Position numbers and translations under genes: made by a program | Notes under the pieces: generated by a model | Seen by the model: the letters and a program-made list of their open reading frames with translations, nothing else | The model's database searches: none | Told to the model about the DNA's origin: nothing | Origin: Patulibacter americanus DSM 16676 | Lineage (GTDB): Bacteria; Actinomycetota; Thermoleophilia; Solirubrobacterales; Solirubrobacteraceae | Direction: 5' to 3' | Assembly (NCBI RefSeq): GCF_000420025.1 | Contig: NZ_ATUD01000006.1 | Location: 124,001-188,000 of the forward strand | DNA length: 64,000 nt | Shown here: piece by piece, positions 8,518 through 18,202 of the stretch | Position numbering within the stretch: the first letter of the stretch is position 1 | Layout of the letters: every line of letters starts with the position of its first letter

Positions 8518-8523
8518 AGGCTA
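8518..8523 (-). promoter_or_regulatory. -10 box deciding the dehydrogenase start
   Basis: TAGCCT on the minus strand, seven bases before GTG 8510. It overlaps the stop codon of the WecG-like gene, so the dehydrogenase has a promoter inside the end of its neighbour. Confidence 0.45.
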
Positions 8524-9426
8524 GCGCCCGGCGTGGGTGACCGAGCGCCCACGCAGGGTTCGCGGCGACCGCGGGGGCGGGCCGTCGAGCACCACGGGGG
8601 CGACGGGCTGGCCCGACGTCCGCTGGCGGAGCAGCTGCGTGCCGAAGCGCAGCACGAAGAGCGGGTTGTAGCGCGCGTAGCGCTTCCACAGGCGCCGGGG
8701 CTCCTGGACCAGGCGGAAGAGCCATTCCAGGCCGGCGCCCTGCAGCACGGCGGGGGCCTGTGGCACCAGGCCGGCGTGGAAGTCGAACGCCGCGCCGACG
8801 CCGATCAGCACCGGGGCGTCGAGGCGGGGCCGCATGGCGGCCATCCACTTCTCCTGCTTCGGCACGCCGATGCCGACCCACACGACGTCCGCGCCGGAGT
8901 CGTTGATCTCGTCGACGACGCCCTGCTCCTCCTGCTCCGTGAGCGGGCGGAACGGGGGCGACCAGCCGCCGACGATCTGCAGGCCCGGGAACCGGCGCCG
9001 GAGGTTGGCGGCGAGCGTGTCGAGCGCATCCCCGTCGCGGCCGCCGTAGAGGTAGATCCGCGTGCCGTGCTCCGCCGCGTGGGCGCAGTGGCGCTCCATC
9101 AGCGTGGGGCCGTAGACGCGGTTGGGCTGCTCGTGCCCGAGCAGGTTCATCGCCCAGACCAGCGGCTGGCCGTCCGGGACGGTGAGGGAGGAGCCGAGCA
9201 CGGCGGCGCGCAGCTCGGGGTCCTCCTGGCAGGCCATGACGGTGTGCGTCGCGGCGACGCAGACGTAGCCCTGGCGGCGCGTGGCGATCATCGCGTCGAT
9301 CCACGACACGGTGCGCTCGTAGGTCGTGAGGGCCATCGGGATCCCGACGACCTCGACCTGCGGAGGAGGTGTGGCGAGTGCGAGGAGGACGTCCTCGCGA
9401 GTGACCTGCTGATCGTGATCGTGCAT
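8521..9426 (-). CDS. WecG/TagA/CpsF-family glycosyltransferase
   Basis: 301 residues of the GT26 family, which adds ManNAc, ManNAcA or glucose to an undecaprenyl-PP-linked first sugar on the inner membrane face. Signature features are SLTVPDGQPLVW with the candidate catalytic Asp, and VGIGVPKQEKWM. The C-terminal basic and aromatic segment (RRLWKRYARYNP) probably contacts membrane. It starts at ATG 9426. Together with the following dehydrogenase of the ManNAcA type it suggests addition of a uronic acid as the second residue of the repeat; that link is inferred. It is divergent from the GMD-like gene. Confidence 0.88.
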   Translation of the reverse strand: MHDHDQQVTREDVLLALATPPPQVEVVGIPMALTTYERTVSWIDAMIATRRQGYVCVAATHTVMACQEDPELRAAVLGSSLTVPDGQPLVWAMNLLGHEQPNRVYGPTLMERHCAHAAEHGTRIYLYGGRDGDALDTLAANLRRRFPGLQIVGGWSPPFRPLTEQEEQGVVDEINDSGADVVWVGIGVPKQEKWMAAMRPRLDAPVLIGVGAAFDFHAGLVPQAPAVLQGAGLEWLFRLVQEPRRLWKRYARYNPLFVLRFGTQLLRQRTSGQPVAPVVLDGPPPRSPRTLRGRSVTHAGR

Positions 9427-9654
9427 GGTGGGGGTGAGGCGCTGCGGGATGGGACGATCCCGTCTCTACGGCTCAACGGGTACGAACCCGTGGCTCCTGC
9501 AGAAGTTGCGCCGTCCGCGAAATGCTACCGGGCGTCTCCGTCGCGACGTGTGGTGCACGTCCGGATGCAAGCCGGGCCCCGGGGGCGTTCGGTGCCGGGG
9601 GCAGGATCCACGCGCTTCGGCCCCACGCCCCGGCCGCGTCGTCGCGGGTCCGGA

Positions 9655-9660
9655 TACCCT
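9655..9660 (+). promoter_or_regulatory. -10 box of a leaderless leader ORF
   Basis: TACCCT lies eight bases before ATG 9669. No comparable box precedes the epimerase ATG at 9698, so initiation probably begins on the short ORF. Confidence 0.5.
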
Positions 9661-9668
9661 GCGCCGGG

Positions 9669-9701
9669 ATGCTGCGCGAGCCGTCCCGGGACGTCCGATG
9701 A
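9669..9701 (+). CDS. Putative 10-residue leader peptide (MLREPSRDVR)
   Basis: A leaderless short frame: ATG eight bases after TACCCT, ten codons, stop TGA 9699-9701. The stop overlaps the next gene's ATG (9698-9700) as ATGA. The downstream gene lacks a convincing SD, so ribosomes could reach it by termination-reinitiation. Three Arg and two Pro codons might pause ribosomes. The peptide itself shows no domain. It could be chance, since any gene that starts ATGA supplies a stop in this frame; the box position is the evidence for translation. Confidence 0.4.
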   Translation: MLREPSRDVR

Positions 9702-10687
9702 CCCGCCGGGTCCTGATCACCGGCGTGACCGGCCAGGACGGCGGGTACCTGGCCGAGCACCTCCTCGCCGCCGGCGACGAGGTCGTCGGCACGGTGCGCG
9801 CCACGGACGGGGCGCTGGAGCGCGCCGGCCTGGGGCACCTGGCGGGCGACGTGCGGCTGCTGCCGCTCGACCTGCGCGACCCCGACGCCGTGCGCCGGAC
9901 GGTCGCCACCGCCGACGCTGACGAGATCTACCACCTCGCCGCGCCGACGTTCGTGCCGGACTCGTGGGACGACCCGACCGAGGTGACGCAGGCCATCGTC
10001 ACCGGCACGGCCGCGCTCCTGGCGGCGGCCGGCGCGCGCGAGGGCACCCGGGTGCTCGTCGCGAGCTCGAGCGAGATCTTCGGCGACGCCGGCGTCTCCC
10101 CCCAGGACGAGTCGGCGGCGACACGCCCCCGGAGCCCCTACGGCGTGGCGAAGCTCGCCGCGCACGGCCTGGTCCGCACGCTGCGCGAGCGCCACGACCG
10201 GCACCTCGTGTCCGCCGTCACCTTCAACCACGAGTCGCCCCGGCGGCCCGAGCGGTTCCTGCCCCGCAAGGTCACGGCCGGGGTGGCCGCGATCGCCACC
10301 GGGCGGGCGGACGAGATCACGCTGGGCGACCTGCGCGCCGTGCGCGACTGGTCGCACGCCAAGGACGTGGTGGCGGGCATGGTGCTCGCGCTGCGCCACG
10401 AGACGGCCGACGACTACGTGCTGGCCTCGGGCGTGCCCCACACCGTGGGCGACCTGGTCGACGCGGCGTTCCGCGCGGCCGGCGTCGAGCGCCACGTGAC
10501 GACGGAGTCCGGGGAGCCCCGCGACCGGGTCGTCGTGAACCCGGCGTTCGTGCGCCCGCCCGAGCGCTGGGCGCCCGTGGGCGACCCGACCCGCGCCCGC
10601 GAGGTCCTGGGCTGGCGCCCCGCCTACACGTTCGACGCGCTCGTGGCCGAGATGGTCGCCGCCGACCTCGAGCGGCTCGGGTCCTGA
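9698..10687 (+). CDS. GMD/RMD-like nucleotide-sugar dehydratase or reductase
   Basis: 329-residue SDR. The start MTRRVLITGVTGQDGGYLAE and the block [16 protein letters not shown] are hallmarks of GDP-mannose 4,6-dehydratase relatives; SSSEIFG and SPYGVAK give the Ser and Tyr/Lys. It is shorter and less conserved than the true gmd at 13-14 kb. It may be the partner enzyme, such as the 4-reductase RMD that makes GDP-D-rhamnose, or a second dehydratase. The gene overlaps a ten-codon leader ORF by ATGA and is followed after four bases by a glycosyltransferase, so they form an operon. Confidence 0.8.
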   Translation: MTRRVLITGVTGQDGGYLAEHLLAAGDEVVGTVRATDGALERAGLGHLAGDVRLLPLDLRDPDAVRRTVATADADEIYHLAAPTFVPDSWDDPTEVTQAIVTGTAALLAAAGAREGTRVLVASSSEIFGDAGVSPQDESAATRPRSPYGVAKLAAHGLVRTLRERHDRHLVSAVTFNHESPRRPERFLPRKVTAGVAAIATGRADEITLGDLRAVRDWSHAKDVVAGMVLALRHETADDYVLASGVPHTVGDLVDAAFRAAGVERHVTTESGEPRDRVVVNPAFVRPPERWAPVGDPTRAREVLGWRPAYTFDALVAEMVAADLERLGS

Positions 10688-10691
10688 TCCC

Positions 10692-11828
10692 GTGCGCGTC
10701 GCGCTCAACCTGATCTACCTCGTTCCCGGCGAGACGGGCGGCATGGAGGTCTACGCCCGCGAGCTGCTGCCGCGCCTCGCCGCGCTCGACGGCGTGGAGC
10801 CCGTGGCGATCGTCAACCGCGTCGCCGCCGCGGACGAGGCTGCGCCCTGGAACGGGGTCGTGGAGTCCGTGGTCGCCCCCGTCGACGCCCGCGACCGCAA
10901 GCAGTGGATCTGGGGCGAGCAGCGCCACGTGCCCCGCCTGGCCACGCAGCTCGGCGCCGACCTGATCCACAGCCTCGCCTCGACCGGCCCGGGACGCCTG
11001 GCCGGCGGCCCGCCGAAGGTCACCACGGTCCACGACCTGCACTACGCGGTGGCGCCCGACGCGCACTTCGGCATGCGCGGCCTGGGCATGCGGGTGCTTG
11101 TGCCTGCCGCCGTCCACGCGTCGCGGCGGATCGTCGCCGACTCGCAGGCGACGAAGGACGACATGGTCCGCATCCTCGGCACGCCCGAGGACACGATCGA
11201 CGTGGTGCACCTGGCCACCACGCTGCCGGGGGAAGGCTTCGTGCCCACGCCGGAGGACGACCTGCGCCGCCGGCTGGGGCTGGGCGATCGCCCCGTGATC
11301 CTGTCGATGGCGGCGAAGCGGCCGCACAAGAACGTCGAGGGCCTGATCGACGCGCTCGCGGGCATCCCGGTCGAGCGCCGGCCGCTGCTCGTCGTGCCGG
11401 GCTACGCCACGGAGCACGAGCCGTCGCTGCTCCTGCGCGCCGCGGCGCGCAACGTGGGGGACGACGTGCTGTTCCCCGGCTGGCTCTCGCGCGCCGACGT
11501 GGAGGGCCTGTGGCGCCTGTGCGTGGCGCACGTGTTCCCGTCGTTCTACGAGGGCTTCGGCCTGCCCGTGCTCGAGGCGATGGCGCGCGGGGTGGCGGGG
11601 GCGTGCGCCGACCGGGCGTCCATGCCCGAGGTCGCCGGCGGGGCGGCGCTGCTGTTCGACCCCGACGACACCGGGGCCATCCGCACGACGATCGAGCGCC
11701 TGACCGCCGACGAGGTGCTGCGCCGCGACCTCGGCGAGCGCGGCCTGCTCCGTGCCCGGGACTTCTCGTGGGAGCGCGCCGCGCGGCAGACAGCGGACGC
11801 CTACGGGCGGGCGCTGGCCGGCGCGTAG
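10692..11828 (+). CDS. GT4-family glycosyltransferase (mannosyl/rhamnosyl type)
   Basis: 378 residues, GT-B fold. Begins MRVALNLIYLVPGETGGMEV, with KRPHKNVE in the hinge region (about 213-220) and the EX7E motif in SFYEGFGLPVLEAM near 290-303. It belongs to the same subfamily as the proteins at 14111-15199 and 15199-16335, which share the (K/R)xPxKN block; members near GDP-mannose genes often transfer mannose or 6-deoxyhexoses. GTG start four bases after the GMD-like gene. Its 3' end overlaps the convergent glycosyltransferase by 28 bases, an uncommon tail-to-tail overlap of two coding regions. Confidence 0.87.
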   Translation: MRVALNLIYLVPGETGGMEVYARELLPRLAALDGVEPVAIVNRVAAADEAAPWNGVVESVVAPVDARDRKQWIWGEQRHVPRLATQLGADLIHSLASTGPGRLAGGPPKVTTVHDLHYAVAPDAHFGMRGLGMRVLVPAAVHASRRIVADSQATKDDMVRILGTPEDTIDVVHLATTLPGEGFVPTPEDDLRRRLGLGDRPVILSMAAKRPHKNVEGLIDALAGIPVERRPLLVVPGYATEHEPSLLLRAAARNVGDDVLFPGWLSRADVEGLWRLCVAHVFPSFYEGFGLPVLEAMARGVAGACADRASMPEVAGGAALLFDPDDTGAIRTTIERLTADEVLRRDLGERGLLRARDFSWERAARQTADAYGRALAGA

Positions 11829-12961
11829 CCGGCGGACACGACGCTCAGCGACGCGTCCATGGAGAGGCGCGCGGCGTTCTCGGCGTACCACGCCCGGGTG
11901 GCGGCGCGGAGGCCCTCGCCGCCCGCGTGGCAGGCGACGATCGCGGCGCCGATGGCTTCGCCGGTGGGCTCGGCGGCGACGTGGCCGTTGCGGCCCTCGT
12001 CGACGAGCTCGACCGCGGCGTTGTCGGCGCCCTCGACCACCACGACGGGCACGCCGTGGGCGGAGGCTTCGACGACGACGAGCCCGTAGCCCTCGCGCGA
12101 CGACGGCTGCACGAGGCACGTGGCGGTGCGCATGGCCTCGTCGAGCACGGCGTTGTCGACGAACCCGGGCATCTCGACGACGTCCTGCAGGCCCAGCTCG
12201 ACGATGCGCGCGGCGACGCGCTCGGCCTCGGGCCCGGCCCCGAAGATCCGGCCCCGCAGCTCGGGGACACGCTCCCGGGCGGCCGCGATCGCGTCGACGA
12301 CGAGCCAGGCCCGCTTCTCCGGGATCATCCGGCCGGCGTAGACCACCGTCGGCGGGTCGGCGGGCGGCGCGGGAGGGGCGGCCTCGAGCGTCCCCCCGTG
12401 CATGCCGGTGAGGAACGTGACGCCGCCGCGCAGGCCGAGCTCGCCGAGGCGGCGGGAGTAGAGGCGGCTGAAGGCGTAGGCTGTCTGCGGCATCCACGCG
12501 CAGAGCCGCTGCACCGTCCACCCGACGCGGCCACCGAGCCGGCCGAGGTACCCGCGCCAGTACTCCAGGCTCCAGACCTCGAACCAGTCGACGGTCACGC
12601 CGTAGCGGCCGATCGGCCGCGCGACCTCGGCGGCCAGGAGCGAGAAGTACGGGAACGACGAGGTGTGGACGACGTCGTAGTCCCGGCCGTGGCGCAACAG
12701 GTGCGCGAGCACGCCGGCGCCGAAGCGCAGCGGCGGGGCGATCCGGCGGTTGCCGTCGGCGTAGAGCTCCATCCGCGGGCCGACGGGGATGACGGCGACG
12801 CCGGGGATGTCGGGCTCGTCGCCCGGGTCCCACTGCGTGAGCGTCAGGTACGTGACGTCGTGGCCGTCGGCCACGAGCCGCTCCGCGAGGCCGCGGTACC
12901 ACCGCTCCCCGCCCCCCACCGTCCAGGGGTAGAGGCAGTCGTAGACGAGGCAGATGCGCAT
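11801..12961 (-). CDS. GT4-family glycosyltransferase
   Basis: 386 residues. The N-terminus MRICLVYDCLYPWTVGGGERW is the classic GT4 opening with a Gly-rich acceptor loop. The donor half has VVYAGRMIPEKRAWLVVDA and the EX7E motif in SSREGYGLVVVEASAHG. Substrate unknown. Read from the minus strand, it follows gmd after an 85-base gap that contains a GC-rich hairpin, so it could be partly co-transcribed with gmd. Its last nine codons overlap the end of the plus-strand glycosyltransferase. Confidence 0.87.
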   Translation of the reverse strand: MRICLVYDCLYPWTVGGGERWYRGLAERLVADGHDVTYLTLTQWDPGDEPDIPGVAVIPVGPRMELYADGNRRIAPPLRFGAGVLAHLLRHGRDYDVVHTSSFPYFSLLAAEVARPIGRYGVTVDWFEVWSLEYWRGYLGRLGGRVGWTVQRLCAWMPQTAYAFSRLYSRRLGELGLRGGVTFLTGMHGGTLEAAPPAPPADPPTVVYAGRMIPEKRAWLVVDAIAAARERVPELRGRIFGAGPEAERVAARIVELGLQDVVEMPGFVDNAVLDEAMRTATCLVQPSSREGYGLVVVEASAHGVPVVVVEGADNAAVELVDEGRNGHVAAEPTGEAIGAAIVACHAGGEGLRAATRAWYAENAARLSMDASLSVVSAGYAPASARP

Positions 12962-12991
12962 GGCGTGCTGGCGCGGCTCGCTCCGCCCGGG

Positions 12992-13011
12992 CGGGGCGGG
13001 GGCCCGCCCCG
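12992..13011 (-). terminator. GC hairpin between gmd and the GT4 gene
   Basis: Perfect 9-bp stem CGGGGCGGG / CCCGCCCCG with a two-base loop in the 85-base gap. Such a tight loop may act as an attenuating terminator or a processing site after gmd; there is no U tract. Confidence 0.4.
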
Positions 13012-13046
13012 GCCGAGCGGGCCGGGGGCGGGACCGCGCCGTGGCG

Positions 13047-14103
<1,057 letters not shown>

Positions 14104-14110
14104 GCCTGCC

Positions 14111-15199
14111 GTGAGATTCGTGATCGACGCACGCGCCGCAGCGGAGGTGCCGGCCGGACGTGGCCGGTACATCCGCGAGCTCCTGATCGCGATGGCCGCG
14201 CGCGACGACGACCACGAATACGAGCTGCTGGCGCGCGAGCCGTGGACCGCGCTGCAGCGTGACGCGCGTTTCGGCTGGCGAACGGTGGCCGGTCGCGATC
14301 CGGGCTGGGCCCTGGCCGCGGCCCGCTCCGCCCGGCATGGCGACGCCCTGCTCTCCACGGCGTCGTACCTCCTTGCCGCCGCCAGCCCGGTGCCGACGGT
14401 CGCGACGGTCTTCGACCTCGTGGCGTTCGATCCCGAGACCTCGCCGCCGCTCGGGGCGCTGGCGGAGCGGGCCACGCTGCCACTCGCCCTGCGCCGGAAC
14501 ACCACGTTCGCCTGCATCTCGGAGGCGACGAAGCACGAGCTCACAGCACGATTCCCGTCGGCGGCGGCCCGCGCGACCGTCACCCCGCTGGGCGTGGACC
14601 AGACCTTCGCCCGCCGTGCAGCGGCACGGACCGATGTCATCGCCCGACTGGGACTGCCCGACCGCTACGTGCTGTCGGTCGGGACCCGCGAGCCCCGCAA
14701 GAACCTCGTACGGGCGATCGACGCGTTCGTCGGGCTGCCCGAGGCCGTGCGCGACGGCCGGCGGCTCGTCGTCGCCGGCCACCGGGGCTGGCAGGACGAG
14801 GACATCGACCGGGCGATCGACGGCGCCGGCGAGCTCGTGCACGTCACCGGGTTCGTCGAGGACGACGACCTGCCTGCGGTCTACGCCGCCGCCGACGCCT
14901 TCGTCTACGCCTCGTTCCACGAGGGGTTCGGACTGCCGGTGCTGGAGGCCATGGCCGTCGGCACGCCGGTCATCACGTCGAACGTCTCGAGCCTGCCGGA
15001 GGTCGCCGGCGACGCGGCCGTGACGGTCGACCCGCGTTCCGTCGCGGCCATCCGCGACGGGTTGGCCGGGGTGCTCGCCGACCCGGACCGCGCCGCGGAC
15101 TTCGGCCGGCGCGGCCGGGCCCGGGCGGCGGAGTTCACGTGGGCGCGCACGGCCGCGGTCACCCTCGCGATGCTCGTCGCCGCGGCGGAGGGTCACTGA
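14111..15199 (+). CDS. GT4-family glycosyltransferase
   Basis: 362 residues. RFVIDARAAAEVPAGRGRYI is the start; VLSVGTREPRKNLVRAIDAF marks the hinge and SFHEGFGLPVLEAM carries EX7E. This N-terminus, with a short first half, is typical of mannosyl- or rhamnosyl-transferases of the WbaZ/WbdA type. GTG 14111 is chosen over an upstream ATG because TAGCCT is exactly seven bases before it. The stop and the next gene's start overlap by one base (TGATG), so translation of the two paralogues is coupled. Confidence 0.87.
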   Translation: MRFVIDARAAAEVPAGRGRYIRELLIAMAARDDDHEYELLAREPWTALQRDARFGWRTVAGRDPGWALAAARSARHGDALLSTASYLLAAASPVPTVATVFDLVAFDPETSPPLGALAERATLPLALRRNTTFACISEATKHELTARFPSAAARATVTPLGVDQTFARRAAARTDVIARLGLPDRYVLSVGTREPRKNLVRAIDAFVGLPEAVRDGRRLVVAGHRGWQDEDIDRAIDGAGELVHVTGFVEDDDLPAVYAAADAFVYASFHEGFGLPVLEAMAVGTPVITSNVSSLPEVAGDAAVTVDPRSVAAIRDGLAGVLADPDRAADFGRRGRARAAEFTWARTAAVTLAMLVAAAEGH

Positions 15200-16335
15200 T
15201 GCGCGTCGCGCTCAACCTGCTGGCGTTCGGGCCGCAGGCCGGCGGCGTCGGTCGGTACGCCCGAGAGCTGGCCCCCGCGATGCTCCAGGAGCGCGAGGAC
15301 CTCGAGCTCCACCTCGTCGCCTCCGCGGACGCTCCCGCGTGGGTGACCGCGCTGGCGGCCCACCCGCGGGTCGGCATCACCCGGCTGCGGACGACGAGCG
15401 CGCGTCCGCAGCTGCTCTATCCCGCCCAGCTCGGGGCGCTGGCCGACCTCGCGCGCCGCGCGGGGTGCGACGTCGTCCACGGGCCCGCCAACTTCGTGCC
15501 GCTCGTCGGCGGGACGCCGACCGTCGCCACGATCCACGACGTCATGTGGATCGAGCACGCGGCGCTCAGCGGGTTCAGCCCGGTGGCCGCCAACGTGTGG
15601 CGCAGCCTCACGTGGCTGTCGGCGCGGGCGGCCGACGTCGTGGTCGCCGACACGCAGGCGACGGCGGCCGACCTCGTGCGGCTGTTGGGGGTGGCGCCGG
15701 ACAAGATCGACGTCGTGCTGCTCGGCGCGGGCATCGACGTGGGTGCCGATGCCACTCCGGCGGCCGAAGCTCGGGCCCGGTTCGGCATCAAGCGCGGTCG
15801 GGTGCTGCTCAGCGTGGGACAGAAGCGACCGCACAAGAACCTCGAGACGGTCATTCGTGCGCTCCCGTCGGTCCCCGACGACGTCGTCCTCGTGGCGCCA
15901 GGGGCCGACGGCGGGCACGGCCGCGAGCTCGAGGCGCTTGCGGCCGAGCTCGGCGTCGCCGACCGGGTCCGCCTGCCGTCCTGGGTCGACGACCGCGACC
16001 TCGAGGGCCTCTACGACCTGGCGGCGGTCGACGTCCAGATGTCGCGCCTCGAGGGGTTCGGGCTGCCGGCGCTCGAGGCGATGCAGCGGGGGGTGCCGAC
16101 CGTCGTGTCGACCACCCCGGCGCTGCTCGAGGCGGTGGGCGACGCCGCCACGGTGGTGGACACGGAGGACCACGCGGGGGTCGCCGCCGCGGTCAACCGG
16201 ATCCTGGACGACGACGCGTGGGCGGCCGACCTGCGGGAGCGGGGCCGAGCGCGGGTCGCAGAGCTGACGTGGCGTCGCACGGCGCAGGGCACGCTCGCCG
16301 CCTACGACCGGGCCCGCGCCGTGGCCGCGCGCTGA
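15199..16335 (+). CDS. GT4-family glycosyltransferase
   Basis: 378 residues, paralogous to the enzymes at 10.7 and 14.1 kb: MRVALNLLAFGPQAGGVGRY, VLLSVGQKRPHKNLETVIRAL and SRLEGFGLPALEAM with the EX7E pair. Predicted cytoplasmic or membrane-peripheral, extending the lipid-linked glycan. Start ATG overlaps the preceding stop by one base. Three paralogues in 6 kb suggest that successive residues of the same or similar sugar are added to one repeat unit; the sugar cannot be specified. Confidence 0.87.
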   Translation: MRVALNLLAFGPQAGGVGRYARELAPAMLQEREDLELHLVASADAPAWVTALAAHPRVGITRLRTTSARPQLLYPAQLGALADLARRAGCDVVHGPANFVPLVGGTPTVATIHDVMWIEHAALSGFSPVAANVWRSLTWLSARAADVVVADTQATAADLVRLLGVAPDKIDVVLLGAGIDVGADATPAAEARARFGIKRGRVLLSVGQKRPHKNLETVIRALPSVPDDVVLVAPGADGGHGRELEALAAELGVADRVRLPSWVDDRDLEGLYDLAAVDVQMSRLEGFGLPALEAMQRGVPTVVSTTPALLEAVGDAATVVDTEDHAGVAAAVNRILDDDAWAADLRERGRARVAELTWRRTAQGTLAAYDRARAVAAR

Positions 16336-16353
16336 CGGCGCGCTCGCTGCGCC

Positions 16354-17487
16354 TCAGCGCGTCGCGAGCACGCGGTCGTACGCCGCGGCGAGGCGGTCCG
16401 CCGCCGCCTGCACGGAGAACTCGCGCACGCGCTCGGGGTCGCGCACCCGGTGCGGGCTCGCACCGTCCTGAGCGAGCAGGCCCGTGCCCAGGGCGTCGGC
16501 CAGCCCGACCCAGTCGCCGGGCGCCACGTACGTGGCCTCGGGCCCCGCGACCTCGGGGATGGCGCCGGACGTGGTCGTGACGATGGGCAGCCCGGCCGCG
16601 TGCGCCTCGGCCAGCACCATGCCGAACTGCTCCTCCCACGACCAGATCGGCATGCTCCCGAGCCACAGTGCCGAGGCCGAGGAGTAGACCCCCGGCATCT
16701 CGTCGTACGGGACGAACGACCGGAGCGTGACGCGGTCGGCGATCCCCAGCTCGGCGGCGTAGCTCCGCAGCCGCTCGTCCTCGGGGCCCGAACCCACGAT
16801 GACCACCCGCGGCAGCCGCGGGGCGCCGCGACGCTGCAGGAGCGCGACGGCGCGAAGCAGGTCCTGGTGCCCCTTCTCCCACACCAGGCGGCCGGCGGAG
16901 AGCACGACGGGGTCGCCGTCGCTCGTGGGGCCCGCGGGTCGGAACCGCGCCGTGTCGACGCCGGGGGCGCAGATCTCCAGCCGGTCGGGCGTCACGCCCT
17001 CGACGAGCAACGCGTCTCGCGCTCGGGCCGTGGCGGGCAGGAAGAGGTCGGTGTGGCGCAGCACCGCCCGTCGGTACGGGCGGGTGCGGATGTTGCGGTA
17101 CGCGTCGGCGAACGGCAGCGTCTCCCACACGTTCGCGACCAGTCGGTACCCGAGCCGATCACGCAGCTTGGCGGCCTGCGCCGAGTACCAGTAGCCGAGC
17201 TCCTGGGTGTGCACGATGTCGGCGCCGCGGAGCGTCTCCTCGAGCCCGACGTAGCGGTCGCCCGGCAGCCGGGTCAGCAGGTCGCCGACGCGGCCACGGG
17301 GCATCACGTCGCGCAGGGTGCGGATCGGTGTGCGCTGCAACCCCAGGCCGTCCGTGGCGAAGCCGTCGCCGCGCAGCGGTTGCGGGACGACGACGTCGAA
17401 GCGGTCCTCCAAGAGGGTCCACGGACGGAGCTCCCAGGGGTTCGCCTGGTGCCCTCGGAGGATGACGACGCGAGCGCGAGGCGACAC
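16354..17487 (-). CDS. GT4-family glycosyltransferase
   Basis: 377 residues. It has an atypical N-terminus (ARVVILRGHQANPWELRPW) and AGRLVWEKGHQDLLRAV in the donor half, with EX7E in WEEQFGMVLAEAHAAGLP. This version, with an IVHTQELGYWYS acceptor strand, is different from the three KN-block paralogues. GTG 17487 is preceded by TAGGCT at seven bases on the minus strand, so it is leaderless and independently transcribed. It is convergent with the 15.2-kb glycosyltransferase, the genes ending 18 bases apart. Confidence 0.85.
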   Translation of the reverse strand: MSPRARVVILRGHQANPWELRPWTLLEDRFDVVVPQPLRGDGFATDGLGLQRTPIRTLRDVMPRGRVGDLLTRLPGDRYVGLEETLRGADIVHTQELGYWYSAQAAKLRDRLGYRLVANVWETLPFADAYRNIRTRPYRRAVLRHTDLFLPATARARDALLVEGVTPDRLEICAPGVDTARFRPAGPTSDGDPVVLSAGRLVWEKGHQDLLRAVALLQRRGAPRLPRVVIVGSGPEDERLRSYAAELGIADRVTLRSFVPYDEMPGVYSSASALWLGSMPIWSWEEQFGMVLAEAHAAGLPIVTTTSGAIPEVAGPEATYVAPGDWVGLADALGTGLLAQDGASPHRVRDPERVREFSVQAAADRLAAAYDRVLATR

Positions 17488-17539
17488 GCGGCGAAGCCTA
17501 CGGCGTGGGTCGCCGGTGCGACCCCTCGCCGCACCGCCC

Positions 17540-18085
17540 TCAGCGGATGAGCGTGGCCTCGATGTTGGACGCCGGGAAGATGCGGCCGAAGGGAGAGCCC
17601 TCGAACCACCGCTGACGGGCGGGGGAGCGGTTCGCCCACGGCTCGACCGCGTAGTTCCACGGGAGGCCGCGGTAGCGGTGAAACACGAGCTTCGTGCTCT
17701 CCAGGCGCGCGAACTTGAACTCGAAGTAGTGCGGCCACGTGGTGAACGGGGTCTCGGTGCAGAAGAACCCCATCGTCTCGACGGAGAAGCCCGTGACGTG
17801 GGTGGGATCGACCCAGAGCGACGACGACGTGAAGTGCGGCGAGCTCATCCACAGCCGCGCCCCGGGCCGCATGACGCGGTGGAGCTCGCGCATGAGCGGG
17901 ATCAGCTCGACGTGCTCGAGCACGTCCTTGGCCACGACCTCAGCGACGGAGCCGGTCTCGAACGGGAGCGGCATGACGTTCAGGTCGTGCACCACGTCGA
18001 CGCCGGGCAGCGGAGCCGAGTCGACGTTGACGTACCCGGGGCGGATGTCGTTGCCGCAGCCGATGTTCAGGCGGATCTCGGTCAT
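17540..18085 (-). CDS. SAM-dependent methyltransferase
   Basis: 181 residues, class I methyltransferase. Motif I is LNIGCGNDIRPGYVNVD at residues 6-22, the acidic strand-2 Asp follows, and VVAKDVLEHVELIP with an EH pair is the usual post-motif strand. The C-terminal half is aromatic (FFCTETPFTTWPHYFEF), like methyltransferases in polysaccharide clusters. It probably methylates a sugar hydroxyl or caps a chain, but it could act on another small substrate. The ATG at 18085 overlaps the stop of a 13-codon leader ORF as ATGA; no -10 box or SD sits directly before it. Confidence 0.8.
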   Translation of the reverse strand: MTEIRLNIGCGNDIRPGYVNVDSAPLPGVDVVHDLNVMPLPFETGSVAEVVAKDVLEHVELIPLMRELHRVMRPGARLWMSSPHFTSSSLWVDPTHVTGFSVETMGFFCTETPFTTWPHYFEFKFARLESTKLVFHRYRGLPWNYAVEPWANRSPARQRWFEGSPFGRIFPASNIEATLIR

Positions 18086-18123
18086 CGGCAGGGCACCGTG
18101 GCGCGAGGGCGGGGAGCGGTCAT
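18082..18123 (-). CDS. Putative 13-residue leader peptide (MTAPRPRATVPCR)
   Basis: The short frame begins at ATG 18123, seven bases after TACGCT, and ends at TGA overlapping the methyltransferase ATG (ATGA). It is rich in Pro and Arg. This is the same design as the leaders at 9.67 and 49.9 kb: box, leaderless short ORF, four-base overlap with a glycan gene that lacks its own signals. Whether the peptide has a function or only carries ribosomes to the next start is unknown. Confidence 0.42.
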   Translation of the reverse strand: MTAPRPRATVPCR

Positions 18124-18130
18124 TGCCGGA

Positions 18131-18136
18131 AGCGTA
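18131..18136 (-). promoter_or_regulatory. -10 box of the 13-codon leader ORF
   Basis: TACGCT on the minus strand, seven bases before ATG 18123 and 45 bases before the methyltransferase ATG. Confidence 0.5.
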
Positions 18137-18202
18137 GACGCGACGCCGCCGGCGCCGGGCCGTGCGCAGGCGGCGAGGCCGCGCCGGGTACCCTCGCTCG
18201 TC

